NCBI GenBank assembly: GCA_964411925.1
Contig: CAYPNI010000027.1
Span: 1-41,065 of the forward strand
Direction of reading: 5' to 3'
DNA length: 41,065 nucleotides
Source: VFKU01 sp964411925
GTDB lineage: Bacteria > Hydrogenedentota > Hydrogenedentia > Hydrogenedentales > GCA-2746185
The notes under the pieces were generated by a model. It searched no databases, was not told the origin of the DNA, and worked only from the letters and a program-made list of their open reading frames with translations. The position numbers and the translations under genes were made by a program. Positions 24,146 through 31,957 of this stretch are shown here, in pieces; the first letter of the stretch is position 1; each line of letters starts with the position of its first letter.

Positions 24146-24245
24146 NNNNNNNNNNNNNNNNNNNNNNNNNNNNNNNNNNNNNNNNNNNNNNNNNNNNNNN
24201 NNNNNNNNNNNNNNNNNNNNNNNNNNNNNNNNNNNNNNNNNNNNN
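24146..24245. other. Assembly gap (100 N)
   Basis: Exactly 100 N, the conventional placeholder for an unknown distance between contigs. It lies between the crotonase promoter and the 3' end of the hydrolase gene, so no visible gene is cut, but one or more genes could be missing. Confidence 0.99.
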
Positions 24246-24262
24246 TCGCGATGACGAATCGG

Positions 24263-25192
24263 CTAGTTCGCCGCGACGGCGGAACGAGCCGAGCCGGCCG
24301 GCGCCTTCGTCTGCGCGGTAGACGCATGTGCGGCAATGTGCTTCTTCAAATCGGGCAGGAAGAGTGGATCGCCGAACGCGCTCATGTGATCCGCACCGGG
24401 GACGATGGTAACCGTCATGTCCGGGAGCACCTGTTGCATCGCGTCAACGGACTCCTTGAGCGGATCGATTTCGCCGATGATCGCATGCACGGCAACCGCG
24501 CTCCCGCCAGCCTTGAGTTGATCCGCGGTGACGGACATGTCCTTGATTCCCCGCGCGACGGCGGCCAGCGCCAGCGGATCGTTCATCGCCGTGATCATCT
24601 GGTTCATCTGTGTGAGTTGTTCGGCCGAAGGCTTGGGCTGTCCCGCCGGCGTGAGCGCTTCGATGAGCGGCGTGATGCCATTGCCGCTCTCGAGCGATTC
24701 GGCGATCTGGTCGGTGAGCGCTTCGCGGCCGTCGCCCGGCGGCGTCCAGCCCGCGCCACACGGCGCCGCGCTCAGCAGGCGGTCCGGGTACTTGGCGATC
24801 AGGTGCGTCGTGATGAACCCGCCGAGCGAGTACCCCGCGACGTGCGCCTTCTGTATGCCGAGGTGGTCCATGAGGTTGATGACGTCCTTGGCCATCTGCG
24901 GGCCGTAGCTGGCCGGGTCGTGGGGCTTGCCGCTCTGACCGTGGCCCCGGTTGTCGAGCGCGATGACGTGGTAGTCCGCCGCGAGGCCGTCAAAGACGCC
25001 CGGCGCGATCCAGTTGAGCTGCGCATTCGCGACGAAGCCGTGGATCAGGATGACGGGCTCGCCCTGACCCGCTTCGACGTAGTGGATTTGTACGCCGTCC
25101 GAATCGAAAAACTTGTGCTCGGCGGCCTCGCCGGTGCCGGCGAACAGGCAAACCGTGAACGAGGCAACAAGCATGAAGCGGGCAAGTCTCAT
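24263..25192 (-). CDS. Exported alpha/beta-fold hydrolase
   Basis: A 309-residue alpha/beta hydrolase. Residues 1-24 are a signal peptide (RLARFMLVASFTVCLFAGTGEAA), so it acts in the periplasm or outside. The oxyanion HG is at 51-52 (PVILIHGFVANAQLNW), the strand motif ALDNRGHGQSGKP at 78-90, and the nucleophile elbow GYSLGG gives Ser122. A late Asp in IIGEIDPL and the His of GADHMSAFGDP complete the triad. It looks like the haloperoxidase/esterase-like branch, with no further substrate clue. The start at ATG 25192 has AGGGAG 8 nt upstream; an open frame of 57 more codons upstream would bury the signal peptide and is not used. Confidence 0.92.
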   Translation of the reverse strand: MRLARFMLVASFTVCLFAGTGEAAEHKFFDSDGVQIHYVEAGQGEPVILIHGFVANAQLNWIAPGVFDGLAADYHVIALDNRGHGQSGKPHDPASYGPQMAKDVINLMDHLGIQKAHVAGYSLGGFITTHLIAKYPDRLLSAAPCGAGWTPPGDGREALTDQIAESLESGNGITPLIEALTPAGQPKPSAEQLTQMNQMITAMNDPLALAAVARGIKDMSVTADQLKAGGSAVAVHAIIGEIDPLKESVDAMQQVLPDMTVTIVPGADHMSAFGDPLFLPDLKKHIAAHASTAQTKAPAGSARSAVAAN

Positions 25193-25239
25193 GGCGGGTC
25201 TCCCTGCATTGGGCCGTCTTCCCGAGGGCCGGTCGCGGG

Positions 25240-25245
25240 AGTATA
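25240..25245 (-). promoter_or_regulatory. Putative -10 element of the exported hydrolase gene
   Basis: On the minus strand TATACT lies in GGCGTATACTCCCG, 47 nt before the start codon. No convincing -35 is seen. Confidence 0.45.
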
Positions 25246-25374
25246 CGCCCGGCCGGACAAGAAAGTCGCGCAAATGCGACCCGTGGCTCGGGTGACGAGG
25301 ACGACGTGACAGGCATACAGACGCGGAGTCGGCACGGTTTTTCCACACGGGCTGGCGCGGCACGCGTTCTGCGG

Positions 25375-25380
25375 TATACT
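25375..25380 (+). promoter_or_regulatory. Putative -10 element of the DUF6526 gene
   Basis: TATACT within GCGGTATACTCGCGG lies 56 nt before the ATG at 25437, at the head of a same-strand run of four genes. No TTGACA-like hexamer is present at the right distance. Confidence 0.5.
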
Positions 25381-25436
25381 CGCGGCGCCGCGGCCAATCC
25401 GCCGCGATTCACACCGCCTCCAAGGAGCTACGCGCC

Positions 25437-25877
25437 ATGCCAGACGGACCCGTCCAAACGTACGAAAATCACGTTCGCCGCGAACCGATGATACTCGTGT
25501 CGGGACTGCTCAATACCATCGCGCTGATCGCCGCGATTGTGGGCGTCGCGCTGGATAACACACGCGTCGTCGGCAGCGCGGCGATCGTGGCCGCTCTGGG
25601 CAACCTGGTGCTGGGCGCGGTCGTGCGCGCGTACGGCGTTAAGGTGCAGGATCGGGTCATCCGGCTCGAAATGCGCTTGCGGCTGCAGAAGATTCTGCCT
25701 GATGACCTCAAGGGACGCGTGAGCGAGTTTACGCTGGGCCAGTTGGTCGCGCTGCGGTTCGCGTCCGACGAGGAGCTCCCCGCGCTCGCGCGCAAAGTGC
25801 TCGACGAGAAGCTGACGAGCAAAGACTCGATCAAGAAACAAATCAAAAACTGGCAGGCCGATTTCCATCGGGTATAG
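25437..25877 (+). CDS. DUF6526 family membrane protein
   Basis: A 146-residue protein of the uncharacterised DUF6526 family. It starts with a short soluble part containing the family's Y-x-N-H motif (YENHVRREP, 9-17), then two membrane helices (about 19-41 and 46-65), then a cytoplasmic helical region with RLEMRLRLQKILP and FTLGQLVALRFASDEELPAL, and a Lys-rich end. No enzymatic motif is visible. An AAGGAG lies 10 nt before the ATG. The gene is followed after 10 nt by a GNAT gene, so they are probably co-transcribed. The function of the family is unknown. Confidence 0.85.
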   Translation: MPDGPVQTYENHVRREPMILVSGLLNTIALIAAIVGVALDNTRVVGSAAIVAALGNLVLGAVVRAYGVKVQDRVIRLEMRLRLQKILPDDLKGRVSEFTLGQLVALRFASDEELPALARKVLDEKLTSKDSIKKQIKNWQADFHRV

Positions 25878-25887
25878 CCCGGGCCCG

Positions 25888-26406
25888 ATGAGAATTCAGC
25901 GCTGCGATCGGTCCCTCGCCGAACCGATGCTCGCGATTCTGAACGAGGTCATCGTCCATTCGACCGCGATCTACGACTATGCGCCGCGCACCCCCGCGAT
26001 GATGCAGGCGTGGTTCGACGCGAAGGAGAAGGGGAGCTACCCCGTCATCGGGCTCATCGACGACGGCGACACATTGGCGGGTTTCGCCACCTACGGCCCG
26101 TTCCGCAACTGGCCCGCGTACAAATACACCGTCGAGCATTCCATCTACATCGAAAAGTCGTATCGCGGGCGCGGACTCGGTAAGGTGTTGCTTCCGGCGA
26201 TCATGGACGCGGCGCGCGATCAGCAGTACCACGTCATGATCGGCGGGATCGACGGGAGCAATGCGGCGAGCATCGCGCTGCACGAAAAATTCGGGTTCAC
26301 AAAGTGCGCGGAAATCCGCCAGGCCGGGTTCAAATTCGGCCGCTGGCTCGATCTCGTGCTTTATCAGCTCGTGTTGCCGACGCCGGTGCGGCCGATCGAT
26401 GGATAG
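25888..26406 (+). CDS. GNAT acetyltransferase, phosphinothricin N-acetyltransferase-like
   Basis: A 172-residue GNAT-fold acetyltransferase resembling the phosphinothricin/methionine-sulfoximine acetyltransferase (PAT) group. The acetyl-CoA loop is RGRGLGKVLL (about 93-102), preceded by the PAT-like strand YTVEHSIYIEKSYRG. The C-terminal block MIGGIDGSNAASIALHEKFGFT with AGFKFGRWLDLVLYQ is characteristic of that group. PAT-like enzymes N-acetylate amino-acid analogues, but many homologues have unknown substrates, so a general N-acyltransferase is the safe call. It follows the DUF6526 gene by 10 nt. The downstream 125 nt before the symporter contain a small hairpin (CACGCC-GTC-GGCGTG at 26456-26470) and nothing else I recognise. 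Confidence 0.9.
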   Translation: MRIQRCDRSLAEPMLAILNEVIVHSTAIYDYAPRTPAMMQAWFDAKEKGSYPVIGLIDDGDTLAGFATYGPFRNWPAYKYTVEHSIYIEKSYRGRGLGKVLLPAIMDAARDQQYHVMIGGIDGSNAASIALHEKFGFTKCAEIRQAGFKFGRWLDLVLYQLVLPTPVRPIDG

Positions 26407-26531
26407 GCGCGGCGCGCGACGATCGGGCGCTGGGAACTCGGGATCGCCCCATCGCCACGCCGTCGGCGTGACTCCCCGCATTGGCGGTGGGACAAACGTC
26501 GCTGGCCGAAACGACGGATTGGAATTGAATC

Positions 26532-27797
26532 ATGCGTAGAGCTACCTGGCTGCTCGTGGCGCTCGTTGCTGGGATCGTCCTCGGCGGACTGTTGCATCCC
26601 TACAAGGACGCCGAAGGCTACGAGTGGCTTGACCCGCTGATCACCGAATGGATTGCGATCGTCGGCCAGGTCTTTCTGCGGCTGATTTTCATGATCGTCG
26701 TGCCGCTCGTCGTCTCGGCGCTGCTCCTGGGCGCGTACGAGCTCGGGTCCGGCCGCCGGATGGGCCGCGTGTTCGCCAAGACCTTCGGCGCGACGGTCGT
26801 AACGAGTTCCGCGGCGGTGATGATCGGCGTCGGGCTGGTCTGGCTGCTGCAACCGGGCGCCAATGCGAACCTGACGGCGCTCGAACAAGGCGATTCGACG
26901 GCGATTCAGGAGGCGGCCGCCAAAGCGAAGCCGCTCAGCCAGACGCTGCTCGATCTGTTGCCGCGTAACCCGCTCGATTCCGCTGTGCGCGCGCTCGAGG
27001 GCGAGATCATCGCGCTGATGGTCGCGTGTCTGGTCGTGGGCACCGCGATGAGCGCACCGGGCGTCCGGGAGAAAGTCGCGCAAACCCTCGTGCCGTTCCT
27101 GGAGCAGGTCTTCGCCGTGTGCATCAAGGTCGTTGGGTTCGCCATGGCGATCGCCCCCGCGGGCGTGTTCTCGCTGGTGTTGAACGCGGCCTTCCGCAAC
27201 GGGCTGGAAGTGTTCGCGACGCTGCTGGGCTATGTCGGCGTCGTGCTGCTCGCGCTGCTCATCCAGCAATTCGTTGTTTACCCGGTCATGTTGACGTTGC
27301 TCGCGCGGCGATCGCCCTGGAAGTTTTTCGCGGACTGCCGCGAAGTGTACCTCTATGCCTTCTCGACCTCGTCCAGCAACGCGACCCTGCCCAAGTCGCT
27401 CGAGACCGCCGAGACCAAGCTCGGCATTCCGCCGCACATCTCTCGCTTCGTGCTCACCGTGGGCGCGACCGCCAATCAGAACGGCACCGCGCTGTTCGAG
27501 GGCATCACCGTCCTGTTTCTCGCGCAGGTGTACAACGTAGACCTCGCGCTCGGGCAACAGGTCGTCGTCGTGTTGATGTCCATCGTCGCCGGGATCGGGA
27601 CCGCGGGCGTCCCCGGTGGAAGTCTTCCGCTCATCGTGATTTTGATGCAGTCCGTGGGCGTGCCCGCGGAAGGGATCGGCCTTGTGCTCGGCGTAGACCG
27701 GTTCCTGGACATGTGCCGCACCGTTGTCAACGTCAGCGGCGATCTGGTGATCGCCGCCGTCGTCGGCCGCGGAGAAGATCCGGCCCAAACGGACTGA
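26532..27797 (+). CDS. Dicarboxylate/amino acid:cation symporter (DAACS family)
   Basis: A 421-residue inner-membrane transporter of the GltP/DctA family, which moves glutamate, aspartate or C4-dicarboxylates with Na+ or H+. The re-entrant serine-rich loop is AFSTSSSNATLPKSL (about 276-290), the cation site GATANQNGTALFEG (about 312-325, the place of the usual NMDGT), the second loop GIGTAGVPGGS, and TM8 GVDRFLDMCRTVVNVSGD, whose Asp, Arg and Asn bind substrate. The conserved Arg in DMCRTVVN suggests preference for an acidic amino acid or dicarboxylate. The NMDGT motif reads NQNGT here, a departure worth noting. It is slightly shorter than the 430-450 typical. The O-methyltransferase starts 22 nt later. 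Confidence 0.94.
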   Translation: MRRATWLLVALVAGIVLGGLLHPYKDAEGYEWLDPLITEWIAIVGQVFLRLIFMIVVPLVVSALLLGAYELGSGRRMGRVFAKTFGATVVTSSAAVMIGVGLVWLLQPGANANLTALEQGDSTAIQEAAAKAKPLSQTLLDLLPRNPLDSAVRALEGEIIALMVACLVVGTAMSAPGVREKVAQTLVPFLEQVFAVCIKVVGFAMAIAPAGVFSLVLNAAFRNGLEVFATLLGYVGVVLLALLIQQFVVYPVMLTLLARRSPWKFFADCREVYLYAFSTSSSNATLPKSLETAETKLGIPPHISRFVLTVGATANQNGTALFEGITVLFLAQVYNVDLALGQQVVVVLMSIVAGIGTAGVPGGSLPLIVILMQSVGVPAEGIGLVLGVDRFLDMCRTVVNVSGDLVIAAVVGRGEDPAQTD

Positions 27798-27819
27798 CCG
27801 CAGGAATCCTTCCCGCATC

Positions 27820-28455
27820 ATGGACATCGTCGCGCCGGAGATCGAGGAATACGCGCTGATTCACTCGTCGCGCGAAGACGCGCTGTTGAACGAATTGGCA
27901 CGCGTAACGCATGAGCGCGCATCGATACCGACGATGCTCACGGGCCACGTCGAGGGCGCGCTGTTGAGGATGCTCGTGCAGGTGAGCCGCGCGCGGCGCG
28001 TGCTCGAGATTGGCACGTTCACCGGCTATAGCGCGCTCAGCATGGCGGTGGGCCTGCCCGACGACGGGCGCGTGATCACGTGTGACATCGACCCGATCGC
28101 GACGCAGATCGCGCGCGATTTCTGGGCGCGAAGCGCGCACGGCGGCAAAATCGAACTCAGGCTCGGTCCCGCGCTCGAGACCATCCGATCGTTGGACGGC
28201 CCGCTCGATTTCGTGTTCATCGACGCCGACAAAGCGAACTACATCGCGTACTGGGATGCCGTGCTGCCCAAAGTGCGGCCCGGCGGTCTGATCGCGGCGG
28301 ACAACGTGCTCTGGTCGGGCAAGGTGCTCAATCCGCAGGAGCCGAACGACCACGCGATCGTCGCGTTCAACCGCCACGTGCGCTACGACGACCGCGTCGA
28401 ACTCGTCATGCTGACCGTGCGCGATGGGATCACGCTGGCGCGCGTGCGGGGCTGA
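27820..28455 (+). CDS. SAM-dependent O-methyltransferase, catechol/caffeoyl-CoA type
   Basis: A 211-residue class I methyltransferase of the cation-dependent O-methyltransferase family (CCoAOMT/COMT-like). SAM motif I is VLEIGTFTGYSAL (61-73); VITCDID (85-91) binds the ribose. The metal ligands appear as Asp135 (FVFIDADKANY, 131-141) and Asp161-Asn162 (IAADNVLWSGKV). The substrate in bacteria is usually a catechol-like hydroxyl but is unknown here. The gene lies 22 nt after the symporter and 7 nt before the convergent end of the HD-GYP gene, leaving no terminator space between them. Confidence 0.93.
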   Translation: MDIVAPEIEEYALIHSSREDALLNELARVTHERASIPTMLTGHVEGALLRMLVQVSRARRVLEIGTFTGYSALSMAVGLPDDGRVITCDIDPIATQIARDFWARSAHGGKIELRLGPALETIRSLDGPLDFVFIDADKANYIAYWDAVLPKVRPGGLIAADNVLWSGKVLNPQEPNDHAIVAFNRHVRYDDRVELVMLTVRDGITLARVRG

Positions 28456-28462
28456 CGCCCGG

Positions 28463-29266
28463 CTACGAATCGACGTGCAACATCCGGACGAACGCCGCGA
28501 ACAGTTGCGGATCCAGTTCGTTGGACATCTCTTCCTTCATGATGTCCAGCGCGGGGAACGATTTCAGGCGGTCCTTGTACGCGCGCTGCGTTGTCAGCGC
28601 GTCGAACACATCGCAAATCGTCGTCATGCGCACGTAGTCCGGCAGCGTGCGCGCGCGCACGCCGGACGGATACCCGCCACCGTCCATTTTCTCGTGATGG
28701 TCGCGGACGATGGAAAGCACGACCGGGCTCTTCACGCCGTGACGCACGAGGATCTCGTGGCCCCAGGTCGGATGCTTGCGCATGACGCGCCACTCGGACT
28801 CCGTGAGCCGGCCGGACTTGTTCAGGATGCACTCGGGAATTCGGAACTTGCCGATGTCGTGCAATAGCGTGCCGATGCCGATTTCCTTGAGGCGCGTCCG
28901 GTCGGTGCAGCCCACGCGCTGCGCGAGGTGCAAGGTGTACATCGCGACGTCCACGCTGTGCGAGTACGTGCGGTAGTCCATGGGCGACGCGCGGAGGAAC
29001 GCCGCGAACGCAGACTCCTCCGACATCAGGTGGTCCACCGCCGCGCCCACGATCGCGCGCGTGCGCGGCACGACGCTCTGGTTGGTTGGGTCGGCGAGGA
29101 ACTCTCGCACCATCTCGCACGAAGTCGTGTAGAGGATGTCCGTCTTCTCGTCCACCGACAGATCGGAGTCCGTCAACGCCCAACGGATATTCGATTCCAT
29201 GTACTCGTTGTAGAGGTGTTCTTGCGAACGCGGCACGTAAACCGATTCGACCCGGTTTTCGACGAG
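28463..29266 (-). CDS. HD-GYP domain phosphodiesterase, N-terminus lost in an assembly gap
   Basis: The visible 267 residues hold a complete HD-GYP domain, which hydrolyses cyclic di-GMP. The HD pair is in GTLLHDIGKFRIP, followed by MRKHPTWGHEIL and the GYP motif region DHHEKMDGGGYP, with YSHSVDVAMY earlier. A GTG at 29236 could serve as start, but the frame stays open into the N gap and the upstream residues (LVENRVESVYVPR) fit the linker normally found between an N-terminal domain and the helical region, so the gene is really cut at 29266. About 50-70 residues are probably missing, and their start may lie inside the gap or just beyond it. No membrane segment is visible in the remaining part. 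Confidence 0.92.
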   Translation of the reverse strand, partial: LVENRVESVYVPRSQEHLYNEYMESNIRWALTDSDLSVDEKTDILYTTSCEMVREFLADPTNQSVVPRTRAIVGAAVDHLMSEESAFAAFLRASPMDYRTYSHSVDVAMYTLHLAQRVGCTDRTRLKEIGIGTLLHDIGKFRIPECILNKSGRLTESEWRVMRKHPTWGHEILVRHGVKSPVVLSIVRDHHEKMDGGGYPSGVRARTLPDYVRMTTICDVFDALTTQRAYKDRLKSFPALDIMKEEMSNELDPQLFAAFVRMLHVDS

Positions 29267-29366
29267 NNNNNNNNNNNNNNNNNNNNNNNNNNNNNNNNNN
29301 NNNNNNNNNNNNNNNNNNNNNNNNNNNNNNNNNNNNNNNNNNNNNNNNNNNNNNNNNNNNNNNNNN
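29267..29366. other. Assembly gap (100 N)
   Basis: Exactly 100 N. It interrupts the 5' end of the HD-GYP gene on its left. On its right, 250 nt without a gene precede the DUF6599 gene, including a candidate promoter. The real gap length is unknown. Confidence 0.99.
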
Positions 29367-29486
29367 GAGCCATAATTCAGAGAGATCTACGACTATCGAC
29401 CGTTCGACGCTTCGCGCCTGGGCGCAACCGAGATCCGCGGATTTGCAGCCGGAACGGGCGATCTAGCCCCGCTACGGGCGGGTGGT

Positions 29487-29492
29487 TATACT
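29487..29492 (+). promoter_or_regulatory. Putative -10 element and long leader of the DUF6599/DUF362/ferredoxin operon
   Basis: TATACT in GGTTATACTGGTGCC lies 125 nt before the first ATG of the operon. The leader (about 29500-29617) contains a 6-bp hairpin, GTGGTG-N10-CACCAC around 29570-29590, and ends without a strong Shine-Dalgarno. No riboswitch class is recognisable. Just upstream, CCCGC and GCGGG arms around 29467-29480 could end a transcript from the left. Confidence 0.5.
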
Positions 29493-29617
29493 GGTGCCGT
29501 TATTCGTGCTGGTTTGAGCGTTGCAGCAGGAACTTGGCCCCACGCAGGGGGTTGAAACATCATAGGTTGTGGTGTGTGTAGCTGCACCACCCGCGACCGA
29601 GGGGTTCGCAGATTTCG

Positions 29618-30754
29618 ATGTTTGGCAAGTCCAACAAAAAAAAGAAACGGATCGATCCCAAGAACCGGGTCTTCACCGATCGGCCCCGCAAAATCTTTCG
29701 TCACTACATCGGCCGCGCCGAGATTCTGTTCAGCGCATTTTTCATCCTGTTCACGGTCGCGATGGGCGCGTGGTTCGTATTGCAGCGTGACAACTACGAC
29801 CCGGGCGATCGCGACATCTCGATGGACATCCTCCTCGCGCAGCAGGTGGAGGACCACCTGTGGGAGCCGCCGTTGCTTCGCTGGGTCGAGCCGGGCGCCG
29901 CGGCCGCAGGCAGCGCGGCCACCGGTCCGGATCTCAAGATCTTTCCGGCGTCCGTTCTCACCGATGGTTGGGTGGACGATTCGCGCGTCGAGGTTTACGA
30001 CAAGAATAACCTCGCGGACAAGATCAACGGTCAGGAGACGCAGTACAAGTCCTACGGGTTCGAGGCGCTGTACTTCCTCGGTATCGCGCAACCGGACAAA
30101 GACCTCGTCGTCAACATCGAGTTGTACGACATGGGCTCGTTCAAGAACGCGCTCGGCGTGTTCGCCGCACAGCGTACCGCCGGCAGCAAAGTCGAGAAGC
30201 ACGGCAACGCGTTTCTCTACCTTACCGAAGTCGGCGCGCTCGGCATTGCGGACAAGTATTACTTCAAGTTCAGCGGTAACCAGGAGAGCGAACTCATCCG
30301 CGAACACGCGCTCAAGGTCGTGACAGACTTCGCCGGCTCGATCGACACGAGTTCGACGCCGAAGGGATTCATGCTGCTCGCCGGCGATCTCGGGATCGAC
30401 TTTGGCGGGATCGAATACGTGCCCGAAGACGTGTTCAAGTACGCGTTCGCGAAGGATTTCTGGTTCGGCAAGCCGTCGGCGGATTCGAACGAGGCCTACT
30501 TTGTCCACGAGGCGGCGAGCGAGGAAGAAGCGATCAAACTCATCGATCAGATCCTCCAAGAGCACCAGTGGGATTACACGCTCGTGAGCCGCGAGGGCAC
30601 ACGGGCGGTGTTGCAGCACGACTTCCTCAAGAATTATTTCTCCATCGATCACACGGGTACCCTCGTGTATGGCGTCGATCAGGCGCCGAATGAACAGGAC
30701 GCATCTCAGACGCTGGAGACGCTCGCCGCGAAACTGTTCGCAGACGCGGCATGA
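29618..30754 (+). CDS. Membrane-anchored DUF6599 family protein
   Basis: A 378-residue protein of the uncharacterised DUF6599 family. A Lys-rich cytoplasmic start (MFGKSNKKKKRIDPKN) precedes one membrane helix at about 36-55 (ILFSAFFILFTVAMGAWFVL), so most of the protein is outside the inner membrane. The family core is visible: YKSYGFEALYFLGI, then VVNIELYDMGSFKNALGVFAAQR, then GNAFLYLTEVGALGIADKYYFKF. The C-terminal half repeats a similar pattern (FWFGKPSADSNEAYFVHEAAS). There are no cysteines or enzyme motifs. It opens the operon, with the DUF362 gene 45 nt downstream; the recurrent neighbourhood in such genomes suggests a structural or assembly role for the redox proteins that follow. Confidence 0.85.
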   Translation: MFGKSNKKKKRIDPKNRVFTDRPRKIFRHYIGRAEILFSAFFILFTVAMGAWFVLQRDNYDPGDRDISMDILLAQQVEDHLWEPPLLRWVEPGAAAAGSAATGPDLKIFPASVLTDGWVDDSRVEVYDKNNLADKINGQETQYKSYGFEALYFLGIAQPDKDLVVNIELYDMGSFKNALGVFAAQRTAGSKVEKHGNAFLYLTEVGALGIADKYYFKFSGNQESELIREHALKVVTDFAGSIDTSSTPKGFMLLAGDLGIDFGGIEYVPEDVFKYAFAKDFWFGKPSADSNEAYFVHEAASEEEAIKLIDQILQEHQWDYTLVSREGTRAVLQHDFLKNYFSIDHTGTLVYGVDQAPNEQDASQTLETLAAKLFADAA

Positions 30755-30799
30755 TCGCGGCCGGCTCGTCCGGCGGTTGAAGATGGGAGGAACATAGAC

Positions 30800-31936
30800 A
30801 TGGCCAAGCGGGAAAAGCCGGTTCAGCATCCCGAATACGTCAAGACGCCGATGGATCGACGCGCGTTCTTCCGCCGGATTGCGGCGGCGTCGGGCATTGC
30901 CGGCGCCACGGGCTACGTCGCGTGGGCGCCCGAGGGTTGGCCGCTTTCGCTGAAAGACAAGAAGCAGCCGGGCATGCGCAGCCTCATCTCGCAGCAGCCC
31001 AAGCCGCTCACGCTGCCCGATTTCCGTGTCGAACGCGCACCGAACAACGTCACCGATATCGGCATCGCGCGCGCCGACCGCAAGTTCGACGAGAACGGCA
31101 AGCCGCTCGAGTTCGAGCCGGAAACGCTTCGCAATCTGATGCGCGCGGCCATAGACCAGATCGGCGGGATCGGGCACTTCATCAAGAAGGGCGACATCGT
31201 GATGATCAAGCCGAACGTCGCGTTCGATCGTTCGCCCAATCTCGGCGCGACGTCGAATCCGACGATCGTCGAAGAAATGATCCGCATCGTCTATGCCGCG
31301 GGGGCGCAGGAAGTCCGCGTGGCGGACAATCCGATCGAATCGCCGCCCGATTGCTTCCGCAAAGCCAAGATCGACCAGGCCGTGGCCAACGGCGGCGGCC
31401 GCGTCTACCTTCCGGACAGCAACGCGTTCCGGATGCTCCACACGCCCGGCGCGCACCTGATCGAGAACTGGACGTTCTTCCACCGGCCGTTCACGAATGT
31501 GGACAAGGTAATCGGGATTTCGCCGGTGAAGGACCACAATTTGTGCCACGCGTCGATGGGCCTGAAGAACTGGTACGGCCTGCTCGGCGGCACGCGCAAC
31601 CAGTTCCACCAGGACATCCACGGGATCATCAGCGACTTCGCCATCATGCTCAAGCCCACGCTCACCATTCTCGACGGGACGAACATCCTGATGGAGAACG
31701 GGCCGACGGGCGGCGACCCGTCCAACGTGCGCAAGGGAAACGTCGTCGTCGCGAGCCTGGACATGGCCGCGTCGGATACCTGGGCATTCGAGCACTGCCT
31801 CGAGCGGAACCCCAACGACCTGCCCGCATACATCGCGAAGGCCGTCGAAAAGAGCAGCGCGGATCCACGGAAGGGGTCACGCGTCATGGATTCGGACTGG
31901 CGCAAGCCCGGCCGGATCAAGGAACTCCACATCTAA
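30800..31936 (+). CDS. DUF362 domain protein with Tat-type signal
   Basis: A 378-residue DUF362 protein. The N-terminus has a twin-arginine signal (DRRAFFRRIAAASGIAGATGY, Arg20-Arg21) and so is exported folded. The family signature is GDIVMIKPNVAFDRSPNLGATSNP (about 132-155 in pieces), then VVASLDMAASDTWAFEHCL. DUF362 proteins often carry a 2x4Fe-4S ferredoxin domain; none is present here, but the next gene supplies many such clusters, so the two may form a split pair. A GGGAGGAA Shine-Dalgarno stands 8 nt before the ATG. The next gene starts 21 nt after its stop. The chemistry of DUF362 is unknown; an extracytoplasmic redox or assembly role is my inference from the export signal and context. 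Confidence 0.88.
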   Translation: MAKREKPVQHPEYVKTPMDRRAFFRRIAAASGIAGATGYVAWAPEGWPLSLKDKKQPGMRSLISQQPKPLTLPDFRVERAPNNVTDIGIARADRKFDENGKPLEFEPETLRNLMRAAIDQIGGIGHFIKKGDIVMIKPNVAFDRSPNLGATSNPTIVEEMIRIVYAAGAQEVRVADNPIESPPDCFRKAKIDQAVANGGGRVYLPDSNAFRMLHTPGAHLIENWTFFHRPFTNVDKVIGISPVKDHNLCHASMGLKNWYGLLGGTRNQFHQDIHGIISDFAIMLKPTLTILDGTNILMENGPTGGDPSNVRKGNVVVASLDMAASDTWAFEHCLERNPNDLPAYIAKAVEKSSADPRKGSRVMDSDWRKPGRIKELHI

Positions 31937-31957
31937 TTTCGCAGCACGGGGTATTGC

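Noticed and set aside
29173..29373. Minus-strand frame across the gap starting at 29373
   Set aside because: It consists mainly of N; the frame depends on an arbitrary gap length.
29530..29575. Sequence GGGGGTTGAAAC resembling the end of a CRISPR repeat
   Set aside because: Single occurrence, no second copy or spacer pattern, and no cas genes nearby.
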